64,000 nucleotides of DNA from Cydia pomonella (GCF_033807575.1 NC_084707.1:13254550-13318549), one strand, 5' to 3'; shown: positions 22,833-33,198, counted from the stretch's first letter. The notes: generated by a model not told the origin, from the sequence alone. Made by a program: numbers and translations.

Positions 22833-22861
22833 TTGCGAGGAAAGAACAAAACTTGTAATTT

Positions 22862-24438
22862 TTTTTTATCGAGGATAGGCAGGCGTTTGGCCACGATCAC
22901 ACCTGATAGTAAGTGATGATGCGGTCTACGGTGGAGCACGCTTACCTATGAGATACCTATTTACTCTAGCCTTGAAGAGATTTAGATTGTACTCATGCGG
23001 AAACAGACTCGGGCAGAGCATTCCACTCCTTGGCAGTTTGCATAAGGAATGTTGAAGCGTAACGCTTCGTGCGTATTTGTGGAATACTTACCATGAAGCG
23101 ATGGCGAAGTGCCAATTGTCTGGTAGTCCGATGGTGAAATGGGGACGGAGGAATAAGGTTGTGCAATTCCTCGGCACACTCTCCGAAATGTATCCTATAA
23201 AAGATCGTTAGGCTGGCAACCTTGCGACGATGCTCCAGACTTTGAAGTCGAGCATTCGTCAGATCATCGTCATTAATGATTCTCTTGGTTCTCCTCTCGA
23301 CTGACTCGAGCGCCTTAAGCTGGTATTTGGCTGAACCATCCCATAGATGTGAAGAGTAATCCACACACGATCGGACTTGTGCTTGGTAAAGGTGGAGCAG
23401 CTGCCTAGGTGTAAAATACTGCCTCACCTTGTTGAGGATGCCCAGCTTTTTTGCTGCTAACTGTGCTTTCGACTCTATGTGCGGGCCGAAGTTGAGTTTC
23501 GAAGTCAGCGAGATTCCGAGAAGCTCAAGATGGTCGGTTATCGGAAGGGATACATCTCGGAAAGTAGGAGTCAGATGGGATGGACTCCGTTTAGCGGAGA
23601 TAAGATACGCCTGGGTCTTACTAGCATTGAACGAAACCAAATTGGCTTCACCTTAATCGGAGACTGCCTTCAGTGACACGATTATGTGTTCGACCATAGG
23701 CTCTCTGAGTATCTGTATTTGGGCTCCACTAGCTCGTGAATTGGGTATGTAGCTTTCAACAACCTTAGTGTCATCTGCATATCCGAACATACCTGGTTTC
23801 AGCAGGTCGTTTATGTGGAGCAGGAAAACGGTCGCTGAAAGCACAGACCCTTGGGGGACTCCGGCATTGATTGCCAATTGATCGGATGAGCAGCCATTAA
23901 TGACAACCCGAATCGATCGATCCCTCAGAAAGTCTGATACCCAGACACAAAGACTAGGGGGTAGACCGAAGGATGGTAGCTTGCTAATAAGGCCCTGGTG
24001 CCAGACCCTATCGAAAGCCTTCGATATATCTAGAGAGACAGCTAAAGCCTCTCCATTCTTCTCGATGGCCTCCCTCCAGATGTGCGAGGCATACGCTAAA
24101 AGATCTCCGGTAGACCGGCCTCGGCGGAACCCGTACTGCCGGTCACTGAGCAGGTCGTTCGCTTCTAGGTATGCCAGGAGTCGATTATTCAGTACACGTT
24201 CCATACTCTGTACGGTCTATAGTTGGCAGAGTCAGCCCGGCTACCTTTTTTCGATACTGGTTGCACATTAGCAAGCTTCCAAGATTTCCGAACCTGACCG
24301 GTAGCCATTGAGAGGCGGAAGAGTCGTGTCAGTATGGGACATAGCTCAGGTGCACAGGTTTTAAGCACTATGGCTAAAATACCGTCACGACCACTTGTTT
24401 TGTTCACGTCCAGGTTTTGCAACACTTTGCGAACCTCC
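22862..24438 (-). mobile_element. CR1-like LINE, 5'-truncated
   Basis: Minus-strand LINE of about 1.58 kb. The poly-T at 22859-22868 is its 3' A tail. It carries a reverse transcriptase region and ends with a short 3' untranslated region. The 5' end breaks off at about 24438 inside ORF2, where unrelated sequence starts. The conserved lineage 3' sequence (CCTGATGGTAAG on the plus strand) overlaps the stop codon, showing why this motif recurs at 6.7, 21.9, 34.6, 39.8 and 57.0 kb. Confidence 0.85.
22926..24438 (-). pseudogene. CR1-like LINE ORF2: reverse transcriptase (broken)
   Basis: Copies element RNA into DNA at the target site in intact relatives. Minus frames give VRKVLQNLDVNKTSGRDGI (fingers) and ANVQPVSKKG / NYRP. 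A small deletion near 24200 follows. Then come MERVLNNRLLAYLEANDLLS, QYGFRRGRSTGDLLAY, motif A VSLDISKAFDRVWH, motif B NAGVPQGSVLS and motif C MFGYADDTKVV with both catalytic aspartates kept. An in-frame TAA at 23653-23655 sits where relatives have Trp (SD-stop-GEANL). The frame resumes as NASKTQAYLISAKRSPSHLT and runs to EWNALPESV. A one-base shift near 23000 separates the true tail PHEYNLNLFKARVNRYLIGK and stop at 22926-22928. It is only lightly damaged, so a fairly young copy. Confidence 0.85.
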
Positions 24439-24800
24439 GTTTATATAGCTTAGCTTCACTTATATCGCCATATCCGCCTCGTACTAGTTTTGTCAAAACA
24501 GTAAAAGTACAATTTTCAAAATGGTGGCTTACAGTTTTAACATCGAATAATTGCACCAAAGCGTGCTGGGCTTGTAGGCACTTATTCGCCAGTTCATTGA
24601 AGTAAGCGTCGAACACGTTTTCCGAGAACGACTGGGCGGTTTTGCTGATTTTCCATTGAATAAAAGTTTCATTAATTATTTTTCACCCGATTTTGATGGT
24701 AAAAGGCTATCGTTCTCGGCTCTTGCCTCTATTAGTATTACTGGCAGCGTCAATTTTATGTGTTCTTCATTTTCAATGCTTGAAAATGACATTTTCGTCA
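24439..24800 (-). pseudogene. Possible processed pseudogene of an unidentified protein
   Basis: The minus frame opens with MTKMSFSSIENEEHIKLTLP, continues VILIEARAENDSLLPSKSGEK and hits TAA. A one-base shift there would link it to IINETFIQWKISKTAQSFSE, then NVFDAYFNELANKCLQAQHA and VQLFDVKTVSHHFENCTFTV. It looks like one small, possibly helical protein with a single frameshift and no introns. I do not recognise the family. It is bounded on one side by the CR1-like LINE's 5' truncation and on the other by another LINE, so it could be a retrocopy or part of an unknown element. Confidence 0.4.
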
Positions 24801-24816
24801 TATAAACTAAAAACAT

Positions 24817-26125
24817 GAAAAACTATTCCAGAAGAGTTGCTACCTGGTATTAAGAAGGTAGATAAAGCTTCTTTATCTTTGTTGGGGGCGCCAATATTTC
24901 CGGATGGTGTCTGTGCAGCTCTGCAAACTAAGAGAGAGGCCCTTGAGGCAGTACGAGGTCACTTAGGGAACCTGTCGTCACATGTTGCCTTAACTTTGTT
25001 GCGTAATTGTTTTGCCACGCCGCGGATGACATACGTTTTAAGGACGTCTCCGTCATGGCTGTTTGTCAACGAAGCAAGGGAGTTGGATAGGCAGTTGAAG
25101 TTAACCTTGGAGCTAGTTTTAACTGTTCGGTATGGTGGCTTGGGGATTCGTCGCGTGGAGGATATGGGACTAGTGGCGTTTCTGGCGTCTTCATATGGAA
25201 CTGAGGGTCTAGTCACTCGCATTTATTATTTGAACGGTGACTATTCCCCGGTACCATTCGTAACCGAGGCGCTGACAAGATGGTCGGTAACAGTCCCGGG
25301 CAATCTGCGGCCTCACAACCCTGCCGTACAACGGGAATGGGACGACGTTTGGAGTAAGCACGTGTACAGTTCTGTGGTGTCTGGTGCCTTAGGAGCGGAT
25401 TTAGCGCATCTCAAAGCCATCGCGGAGCCAGAATCAGGGGCGTGGCTCCATGCTTTGCCCTCACCTCAGCTGGGTACCATGCTAGATAATGACTCGCTGA
25501 GGATAGCTGTGGTACTCAGATTGGGGGCAAAAGTATGTGAGCCTCACCGCTGTAGCTGCGGGGCATGGGTGGCGGAGAACGGACATCATGGCCTGAGTTG
25601 TCGGCGATGCGCTGGTCGTTTTCCGAGGCACCACTCTATCAATGAGATTGGCGGAGGGCCATGGTTTGTGCGAACGTGCCCTGTGTTTTGGAGCCACCGG
25701 GTCTGAGCCGCACGGATGGGAAGAGGCCGGACGGCCTGACGTAGGTGCCGTGGCGGAGAGGGCGTTGCCTTTTGTGGGATGCGACTTGCGTGAGCACCTT
25801 CGCTGCATCCCATTTGGGGCAGACCGTGCGTCGTGCTGGTGCAGCGGCAGAGGCTGCTGCTAAGCAGAAACACGCTAAATACTCCACACTGGCATCGGCG
25901 TAAGACTTTGTGCCGGTGGCTGTAGAGACCGCGGAGCCGTGGGGTATCGAAGCCCGCCAATTATTTAGGGAATTAGGCCGGCGCGGCGTTTGCGGGACAG
26001 GGATGGTGATCCTCGTTCTGGGTCATACTTGGTCCAACAGGTCTCCATAGCAGTTCAGCGGGGGAATGCTGCAGGCATTATGGGGACCTTTGGGCTAGGT
26101 GCGATGCAGGGGGGGGTTATTTTAG
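24817..26125 (+). mobile_element. LINE with C-terminal CCHC and endonuclease-like domain (5'-truncated)
   Basis: Plus-strand retroelement remnant of about 1.3 kb ending in a T-rich, AT-rich tail near 26130-26180. It holds the thumb/connector region and the C-terminal zinc-knuckle plus endonuclease-like domain; no reverse transcriptase palm remains. A less damaged minus-strand copy of the C-terminal domain lies at 47935-48560, and traces at 12.4 and 13.8 kb. Confidence 0.8.
24825..26100 (+). pseudogene. LINE ORF2 C-terminal half, frameshifted
   Basis: Frame 24837-25706 reads LPGIKKVDKASLSLLGAPIF, then SSHVALTLLRNCFATPRMTY, VRYGGLGIRRVEDMG, and GAWLHALPSPQLGTM. The knuckle is CSCGAWVAENGHHGLSC (C-x-C-x9-H-H-x3-C) followed by RRCAGRFPRHHSIN. 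A one-base shift near 25660 moves the protein to another frame: ANVPCVLEPPGLSRTDGKRP, with TAG at 25742 and TAA at 25901, through VPWRRGRCLLWDATCVSTF and DFVPVAVETAEPWGIEA. The RPDG...WDxT pattern resembles a PD-(D/E)xK nuclease core as in R2/R4-type LINEs (inference). Clade not resolved. Confidence 0.8.
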
Positions 26126-26945
26126 GCTAAGCGTATAATTAATTTTATTTTTAAGTTTTTTTTTTATTTTTTTTTTAAGATTTGTTTTCTTTAGTTTTGA
26201 ATAATTTACTTTGTGTGTGTATAAAAATTGTGTATGTGACTTTTAGATTTAATTTAGTCATTTTCAGTTTGTCAGTTTTTATTATTAATTTTAATGATAT
26301 ATGTATTTTGCCTAAAGTTAAAATTTACATAAGTTGAAAAAAAAACTATTCTAATTTTATGACAAAAACGGAAAATGGCTTGCGCGTTATTTTTTTTACG
26401 CACGATTCCAATGCGCTCGCAAGGCAAAGGCGCGAACGAAATCGAAGAACAGCCAATTTACAAAATGTAAAAAGCTAATATTTTCGTATTTCTATTCGAC
26501 GACGGATGGAGATCAATTCGATAAAATGTTATGGTTATTCATTATGTAACTTACGAGATAATTAAATCTATAAATTATATTTGGTGTGATAAAAACTCTT
26601 TGAACTAATATTCAAAACCTAATAGTTGGTTAAAAAAAAAATATTACTCGTCCAAATTAAGAAGGTTCCTTTTCCATGCATATTATTAGCAATCAGTTAC
26701 CTTACCTTCTTAACTCAGTCGGATAGTATAATAAAAAAGCACGTTTGTTATAATATACTGAAAAAGCACGCGTGTTTAATATGATTATGAGCCATAAATC
26801 GGTGGAATAAAAACGTCGTTTTGAGCAAGTGTGTTGAAAATTTAATTATAACCAATAACCATAACTTTAAGTCACCTATAATAGGAATAATTAATAACTC
26901 TTTTTCCAGTAAAATTAGGCCTATAAACAATCGTCGACGACGATT
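26126..26945. other. Unassigned AT-rich stretch
   Basis: T-rich tracts to about 26180 belong to the LINE tail. Beyond that nothing is recognised. Confidence 0.3.
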
Positions 26946-26947
26946 CC

Positions 26948-27096
26948 AACCCTATGAGGTATAGAACATTACAGCTCAAAAAATCTGGAATTTCCTGGAT
27001 TCAACGGGCATTAGTAATGAACTTTAAAGGGCTGTCACAATAGATCACCGCCTGGTCGACGTGGCACTCAAAAGCCCACAAATAATAATAATAATA
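26948..27096 (+). mobile_element. LINE 3' end with (AAT)n tail
   Basis: CTGGATTCAACGGGCATTAG, AAAGGGCTGTCACAATAGAT, GCCTGGTCGACGTGGCACTC and AAAAGCCCAC lead into AAT repeated about six times at 27079. This is a 3' untranslated end I associate with lepidopteran LINEs. 5'-truncated, no coding part. Confidence 0.5.
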
Positions 27097-27850
27097 ATCG
27101 TCGAAGATTTTCGACAGACGGTATGTCGAACAAGATTTCATTTAAGACATTAAACAATGCAGTATCATGTACATTTTTTGGTGCGTCCAGCGTTTGACAA
27201 TCCAGTCAAGTGCCGGGGTGAATACCCAGTTTCTTAACCAAAGCCGTTAACTGACCATTACTTGTATCATTACGATTCCTCGACTACAGATAATGGTCTT
27301 GTGTCACGTCTGCATTAGTACGAGTAATATCCGTTTCACGTAGTTTCCTTGTAACGTATTGTCATGGTAATATGTAGTTTGTGAAGGTGTACCCGCTTAC
27401 TCGCGATCTATTGTTAGAAGATACTACATGTACATACTTATTTAGGTAAACCAATAACACTTCGCAAACGTTATTTTATACCTAACTCCCTTAGCCTTTA
27501 TACCTAACTTTAAACTCCGGCCAAGAGCGCTTGCCCATTGCTTATTCCAATAGGGATAAATGTCTGACGAAAGGGCAGCCAGACGTATTTGAGGTTTTGT
27601 TTGAGTAGTGGATTTCTATTTAGAAATGTTACTCTGACTGAGTTTGACCTGGAATGTTCGTGGCCCCGACTTTTATAAGTTATTATAGACCGCACAAAGC
27701 GCGACCCTCCCAACATAGGTACTTTCAACTTATTATCCTGGCTGGACCATAATATCCAAAGCTACTAATAATTTCATATTTGAGACTCTAAACTCTATAA
27801 AGTACCGAAAAACGTCGAAGAACCAGATGCGTATGAATAACGGTCTCAAA
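27097..27850. other. Unassigned stretch
   Basis: No gene or repeat recognised. A 72-residue minus frame (27510-27728) shows no motif. Confidence 0.3.
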
Positions 27851-27856
27851 GTACAC

Positions 27857-27972
27857 AACTTTTACAATGGGGCCAACCCCAAATACGACAAAAAAATCTG
27901 CTGTCTCATACATTTTCTATGGAACAGCAGATTTATTTCGCGATTGTGGGGTTTCGCTCCATAGTAAAAGTT
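27857..27972. mobile_element. 116 bp palindromic MITE-like element
   Basis: AACTTTTACAATGGGGCCAA ... AAATCTGCTGT pairs with ACAGCAGATTTATTTCGCG ... CCATAGTAAAAGTT. Non-coding. Confidence 0.65.
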
Positions 27973-28005
27973 ATGACCTATAAACACTATATTAACCCCT
28001 TAGAG

Positions 28006-28370
28006 TACGTAGGTCACTAGATAAGTTTTGCAATACGAGTAGACAAATATGAAAATGAGATCATGACAAAACTATATTTCCATAGACAATGTTTGGCCCG
28101 AAAACATTTACTTTATTTTTAAATTTACTTATTTATAAATAGATTTTAATTTTGAAAATGTCGGCGTGGGCTAAGGACGATTTACGTATATTTTATTCAA
28201 CATTTTCATTCCATACAAAGTTAAGATTTTTTAATAAATAAATTTAAAAAGAAAGTAAATCTTTTCCGGCCAATCATTGTCTATGGTAAAATAGTTTAAA
28301 AAGTATATGTGATAGGCCACTCCTTTGTTTCATATTTGTCTATTGCAAAACTTATCTAGTGACCTATGTA
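28006..28370. mobile_element. 365 bp MITE-like element with long inverted arms
   Basis: TACGTAGGTCACTAGATAAG, TTTTGCAATACG and GACAAATATGA on the left are inverted at the right (CATATTTGTCTATTGCAAAA, CTTATCTAGTGACCTATGTA). Inner parts (CATAGACAATG ... CATTGTCTATGG) also pair. AT-rich centre, non-coding. Confidence 0.75.
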
Positions 28371-28469
28371 TGGTCAGATATAACAAAAACATTCTGTGTG
28401 TATACGCGTCGATCGCGTAAAGGCTTTTACAGCTATAGAACTTGTCATTCACGAAGACGCGTGCCTTAA

Positions 28470-29279
28470 GGGTCTCCCCAAACTAGTCGACGCCGTTTCG
28501 GCAAATCGCGTACGGAAAAAGCTTTATGTCAACGCAATAAGAGCGAATAAGTCGTAAATCGGCTCGGCCCACGCGAAACGACGTCTTTCGACGGGAAAAC
28601 GGCGTTTTGCCGTAAAGCTGTTCGCATTCGTACGACGCTGTTTGCAGCCTACCGCACACGTTCGCATTCATAAATCTCCTTATACTGCCGTACGGTGCCG
28701 GAAAGAGTTGAACGGCTCCGATCACGGCCGAGTACCTACGATATGGACCGGTCAGAGCTGGCGGAAGCCGTTCAGCGTCTTCGACGGCCGAACATAGCTG
28801 ACGACGGCCGAACAGAGCCGATGACGGTAAAAATGCTGGTAAGCCTTTTTTTCCATGCCCGTCTACGTAAAATATCCATCATCACAGGTTATTATATAAT
28901 ATGTAACAATTACCAAGGAAAATAATCTTACAGGTCTGTTCAATTTCAAACTCAGGTTGTTACTAACAACCAGTCTCCAAAAATGAGATTTACGATTTCC
29001 GATCACCCGCTGTCCTACATCTGTTCGTCGGACTCAACGGCTGTACGTGTGCTGTCTGACGTCTCGACGGCAGGACGGAACACGGGAGAGCCGACCGTCG
29101 CTTTACAACTGTTGCGATAGCAAGTCGCAGGCGATCGGGCGTCTCTACGGCCGCAAGGCGGATGAGACTGCTAAACGCAGGTGTCCGACCGCGGAGACGG
29201 TCGATCGGCTAAATGCGAATAGTGTGGTGTAAAACACTCGGCGAAAGCCGACTCCGCGTCGACTGGTTTGGGGAGACCC
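28470..29279 (-). mobile_element. 810 bp TIR element with TAA target duplication (copy 2)
   Basis: Same element as 15199-16008 in opposite orientation and exactly the same length. Flanked by TAA (28467-28469 and 29280-29282). I see only a handful of substitutions between the copies, for example GGCGGTATAAGG versus the inverse of CTTATACTGCCG, and TCATCCTCCTTG versus the inverse of CAAGGCGGATGA. The high identity implies recent transposition or recent duplication. No transposase; the interior has the same CGGCCG-rich motif cluster. Confidence 0.85.
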
Positions 29280-29282
29280 TAA

Positions 29283-30149
29283 CTCGTAATGTGCGCGTCA
29301 TCGTGGATGACACGAACTATATAACCGATGCAAATTTAAACAATTTAGACTAAATCTGATTACGACTACATCGTTCGTAAATAGCAAACGTGAGCTACGG
29401 GTTAACTGGGGTGCGAAGGATAATTTTGCCGGATTTAACGAACGCTGATGGCTGCTGTAATGTTAAACAATGATTTGATTTTGAAATAACAATCTCAGTG
29501 ATTCGAGTGAAACCACAGACCATACTACCTTCTGTACTTAAGTCATTTTGCTTAAAATAGTCTTAAGGTGGGTACGTTTGTGTTGATATTAATTCATTTC
29601 TTCAGTTACCTTATCCAAACTAAAACCCCTATTTATTTATTTTGGCCTATGAAAAATCTAAAATATAAATATTTATTCAATACCTTTTTACCTATGTAAA
29701 TATTGTTATTGATACCTCCATTTCATCCACCCTTACTAGAAGCTAAAATAAAATTGTAGAGCTTATTATAAAGCTAGGAATTCATAACCAGTCCGCAGTG
29801 CAGTATTCTCGATAGCTCAAGTAAATATCTATCTAACTACCTACGTAGTAGGTATCTAGTCTACCTATACAGCGGCAACTGACAGATATCCAAATTCTCA
29901 TTTGGTAAACAGTAGGTACCTTTCGGAATTATTCGAAAACTTTGTTTCGCTCTCATAATGGAGCTCGACCGTCGTTTTATTTATCATAAATAGATAAACT
30001 ACGCATTCCATTAGTAGACTGACTTATCTGGCGAGTTACAAGTTTTGAATAAAGTGAAAGGGACAGCTTTATGCAGGTAATGTTACCTTCCCTTTTGTAC
30101 ATCATAAATTAAATGTGATGCAAACGTTTGTTGGTACTCGTAGTTAACG
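29283..30149. other. Unassigned stretch
   Basis: AT-rich, nothing recognised. Confidence 0.3.
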
Positions 30150-30477
30150 CTTCAGTGCAGAGATGGGCAGTATTTATTCGAATGACGAATAACAAATGAA
30201 AATAACCAAATCGTTCGCGAATGACGAATATTTTTTTGGGTCGTTTGTGTTGATATTCGTCTTCAATTCAATACGTGGATAAATTATTCGCGAATAAAAA
30301 TAGCCCACGAATTTTGCGAATAATATTGGTCGAATAGTTAGCTTACAAAATAACAATTTAGCTGTTTTCTATCCCAATAATTAAAAAGAATGTTTTCTCA
30401 TGGTTCATCTGGTCGGTTTCACGTCAGTCACCTAGGTCTATCCTAATATGTAAAGAATTACAAACAAATAATAATGA

Positions 30478-30655
30478 GGTGTGGAAATACTACTCACGTA
30501 TGATGGCGGTCATGTGGAGCGAGGATAAATGTGTAACCACACCAGTAATGGGTGTATTCCCATTAGTCCCCGCCGAGAACATACGGGAAAAGGCTCTGTA
30601 TATAGATGTTTTCTATTTCTCCCCACCTTATTGGTGTGGGGACAAATGACAACAC

Positions 30656-30726
<71 letters not shown>

Positions 30727-31252
30727 TTTATTTGCAGATAAAAAACATACAATGCATGCAAATACATTTTTTATCGAACATTAAACCACTGGTAATGTCA
30801 AAATTAATAATTAAGAATTATAGTCTTCTTCTTCTTCTTCTTCTTCTTCCTTCCCTTATCCCACCTATATGTCTATAAGTAAGAATAAAAACCCATTAAT
30901 ATAAAAAAATTAAGTGTAACAGAAATTAAATTATATGTATTTAAATGTCAATGAATTAGAGATTGGAAATAAAACTAAGAAGGGATGGATGTATACCTAT
31001 TTATCCCCGCTGGGAACAAATGGGAACAAGCATTACATATAAATAATTTCCATTTGTTCCCGCCTCATGTATGGCGGCGATCACGTAGGGCAGAGAGAGA
31101 GAAATGGGAATACGCCAATAATGGGTGTATGTATTTGTCCCCGTCGGAAAAAGATGAAAATAGGCTCTGCAAAAACATCCCCTTTGTCCCTACCTCATGT
31201 TTGGCGGCGGACACATGAGGTGGGGACAAATGGGAATACACCAATAATGAAC
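30478..31252. repeat. Internal ~136 bp repeat units inside the hAT-like element
   Basis: Units share CCAATAATGGGTGTAT, TGTCCCCG, GGCTCTG, CCTCATGT, GGCGGCG and GGGGACAAATGGGAATAC. Clear units start near 30540, 30980 and 31110. They carry internal inverted pairs (CCTCATGT / ACATGAGG; GTCCCC / GGGGAC). The first and second units are separated by the insertion at 30655-30980. Open frames across them are not proteins. Confidence 0.6.
30655..30980 (-). mobile_element. LINE 3'-end fragment with (TTGA)n tail, nested
   Basis: On the plus strand a (TCAA)n microsatellite (30657-30724, with TAAA variants) is followed by TATTTATTTGCAGATAAAAA and an AT-rich stretch including (TTC)n at 30826-30850. Read on the minus strand it is a retroelement 3' end with a TTGA-repeat tail. 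It interrupts the internal repeat of the hAT-like element. The boundary at about 30980 is approximate. Confidence 0.4.
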
Positions 31253-31587
31253 ATAGGTCTCAGTCTGAATATTTCTAGTACACAAATGATAAGAAATTTG
31301 TATCGCTCTTTAATTTTTAATATGTATATTGCGTTACCGGCGACATAAATGTAATAAATTCCTTGGCCCTAAAATACGTTGGATTTGCTTAGGTACATAT
31401 ATTCAAATTAGCCATCAGATTAGTTATACGAATTTGAAATGAATTACATATTTATGTAATTCATTTCATATTCGAAAAATTATTTATTCACGAACTATTC
31501 GCAAATAATCCCATGACGAATGAATATTTATTCGAATAATTATTGAGATGAAAAACTATTTAAATAATGCCCAACTCTGCTTCAGTG

Positions 31588-32155
31588 TCGTTCTGTCACG
31601 TGCCAGCCTGCCAGGTATCCGTATAGTTAAAATTATCTAGAATGGAGTTTTTTAATATACTTGATGGCATAATTACAACCTTACTGTTTTAGACAAGAAG
31701 ATTCCAATTCCTATGGCAGTTTATGTAAATTATGATCATTTCAAGTAATATAGACGATACTCACCTTTGGTAACGGGCAAAGCCCTTGGCCCATTAATAG
31801 CAAAATACGTCGCATTCAAATATATTACTACATATTTCTAGCTAATCAGGAAATCCAATATACTGAATAGATCCGGTCTGAGAAAACCATAAAAGTAATA
31901 AATTGGTCGTAATTTAATGTTTGTTGGTAATTGATTGCTCTGTTCTGAAAGATAATCTAATACTTAAGTATGACAAATACGGAAACAGTACCGGAATATT
32001 ACGAAATGCGTCGTTCTGTTAGTAGGTATCGGATGCGACGCATCTGGCGCCTGGAACCAGTTCTAATTTAAGTTTAATGCGTAAACTTAATATTACAGTT
32101 GCATATGTAATGTTTGTAGACAGCAGATGAGTGCACGCCTGCTGGGTTATGCCTA
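31588..32155. other. Unassigned stretch
   Basis: No gene or repeat recognised. Confidence 0.3.
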
Positions 32156-32159
32156 ATTG

Positions 32160-33198
32160 AAAAACCGGTCAAGTACGGGTTCGTTTTACTCCCGCACCGA
32201 GGTTTCCGTATAAACTTTGAATTATCTCGTGTAACTATAAAGGCGAATGATTTTGATCAGAAGTACCTATACTTAGTATATTTGTGTAAAGCGCCATCTA
32301 TCGGCAAATTGTCTAATTAATTTGCGCGATGTAATGCACGTGTGTTGGTTCTCCATTCCAAAAATTGTTCTTTTATTTGAAATATGGTGTCTACTGTAAT
32401 CTCATAGAAATTGTAATAAACACACGTAAAGTTGGCTAAATTGCAAATTGAATTCGAAATCTTTTTTTGTTAATTAATAAAAAGTTATCAAGATAGAAGT
32501 TTGATTATATTTTTCCTGACAATTTTATAGTAATGTTAATACGTATCCCTTTGTCTGACATAATTATTGAAAGTCATAATGTAATAATGATTGACAGATT
32601 ATCATTAGTCATAATTCTGAAACCGTTAACTTCTCAAGATTTTCGTAAGGTTATCCTTTAGATAGGTTAGGTTAGGTCAGGTTTCTTTTATGGCAATCCT
32701 GAAAAGTTACGCGTTTCTGAGAAAAAGCAAATTAAACTAACGAAAATGCGGACAAACCATACATTATGACTTAAAACTTTACGGGAAACAATAGAGACCC
32801 ATGTTAATATTATGTAAAAATCATCATTTTTCCTCGGTAAACTTTGGAGATAAGGGGCGGGGAGGTATTTTTTCACATTTTTCATTTTTTTTTTCACTAT
32901 GAAAAAAAATGTTTTGGAATGTACAATTTGAGTTCTTTAAAATGATACCCCATTTCACCTAGTCACTACTAGACTTTGATATTTTACCTCCTCTTTATAT
33001 TGGGCATTTTCCACAGTTAAAAGAAAATAAAAAATAATACTTTCAATAAATCTAGTATAGCGTAGTTTATAACTCTCCCAATTTCAAATCGATAGCTTAA
33101 GTGGTTCTCGAGATATTTAGATAGACTGACAGACGGACGGACGGACGGAGTCGCACCAGAAGAGTTCCTTTTGTACCTTTTTGGTACGGAACCCTAAA
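32160..33198 (+). repeat. AGGGTTCCGTA family, long form (copy B), interrupted
   Basis: Starts AACCGGTCAAGTACGGGTTC, ends GACAGACGGACGGACGG ... TTTTGGTACGGAACCCTAAAA. It aligns with copy A (7087-7884, opposite orientation) except for the 259 bp insertion at 32542-32800. Outside that insertion the two are diverged but collinear. Non-coding; class unknown. Confidence 0.75.
32542..32800. mobile_element. 259 bp element nested in copy B, 9 bp target duplication
   Basis: ATGTTAATA stands at 32533-32541 and again at 32801-32809. Copy A has a single ATGTTAATA at this site, so copy A is the empty site. The element begins CGTATCCCTTTGTCTGAC and ends GGGAAACAATAGAGACCC with no terminal inverted repeat. 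It contains ATTATCATTAGTCATAA and CGAAAATGCGGACAAAC. A related copy in reverse is at 50668-50945. SINE-like behaviour is possible, but there is no Pol III box I can see. Confidence 0.75.

Larger units (their letters stand above)
30158..31579. mobile_element. Non-autonomous hAT-like element, 1422 bp, 8 bp target duplication
   Basis: Left end CAGAGATGGGCAGTATTTA; right end (reverse complement) CAGAGTTGGGCATTATTTA. Flanked on both sides by CTTCAGTG (30150-30157 and 31580-31587), a perfect 8 bp target duplication. CAG-type ends and 8 bp duplications define hAT elements. Subterminal zones are full of ATTCGCGAAT / GACGAATA motifs on both strands, typical transposase-binding repeats. No transposase frame. 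The interior holds a GC-richer repeat (next entry) and an inserted retroelement end. Confidence 0.85.

Noticed and set aside
25482..25960. Minus-strand frames of 82-124 residues opposite the LINE
   Set aside because: Shadows of the plus-strand LINE coding sequence, which has clear motifs.
30529..30741. Open frame with repeated Ile-Asn-Gln-Ser
   Set aside because: Translation of a (TCAA)n microsatellite, not a protein.
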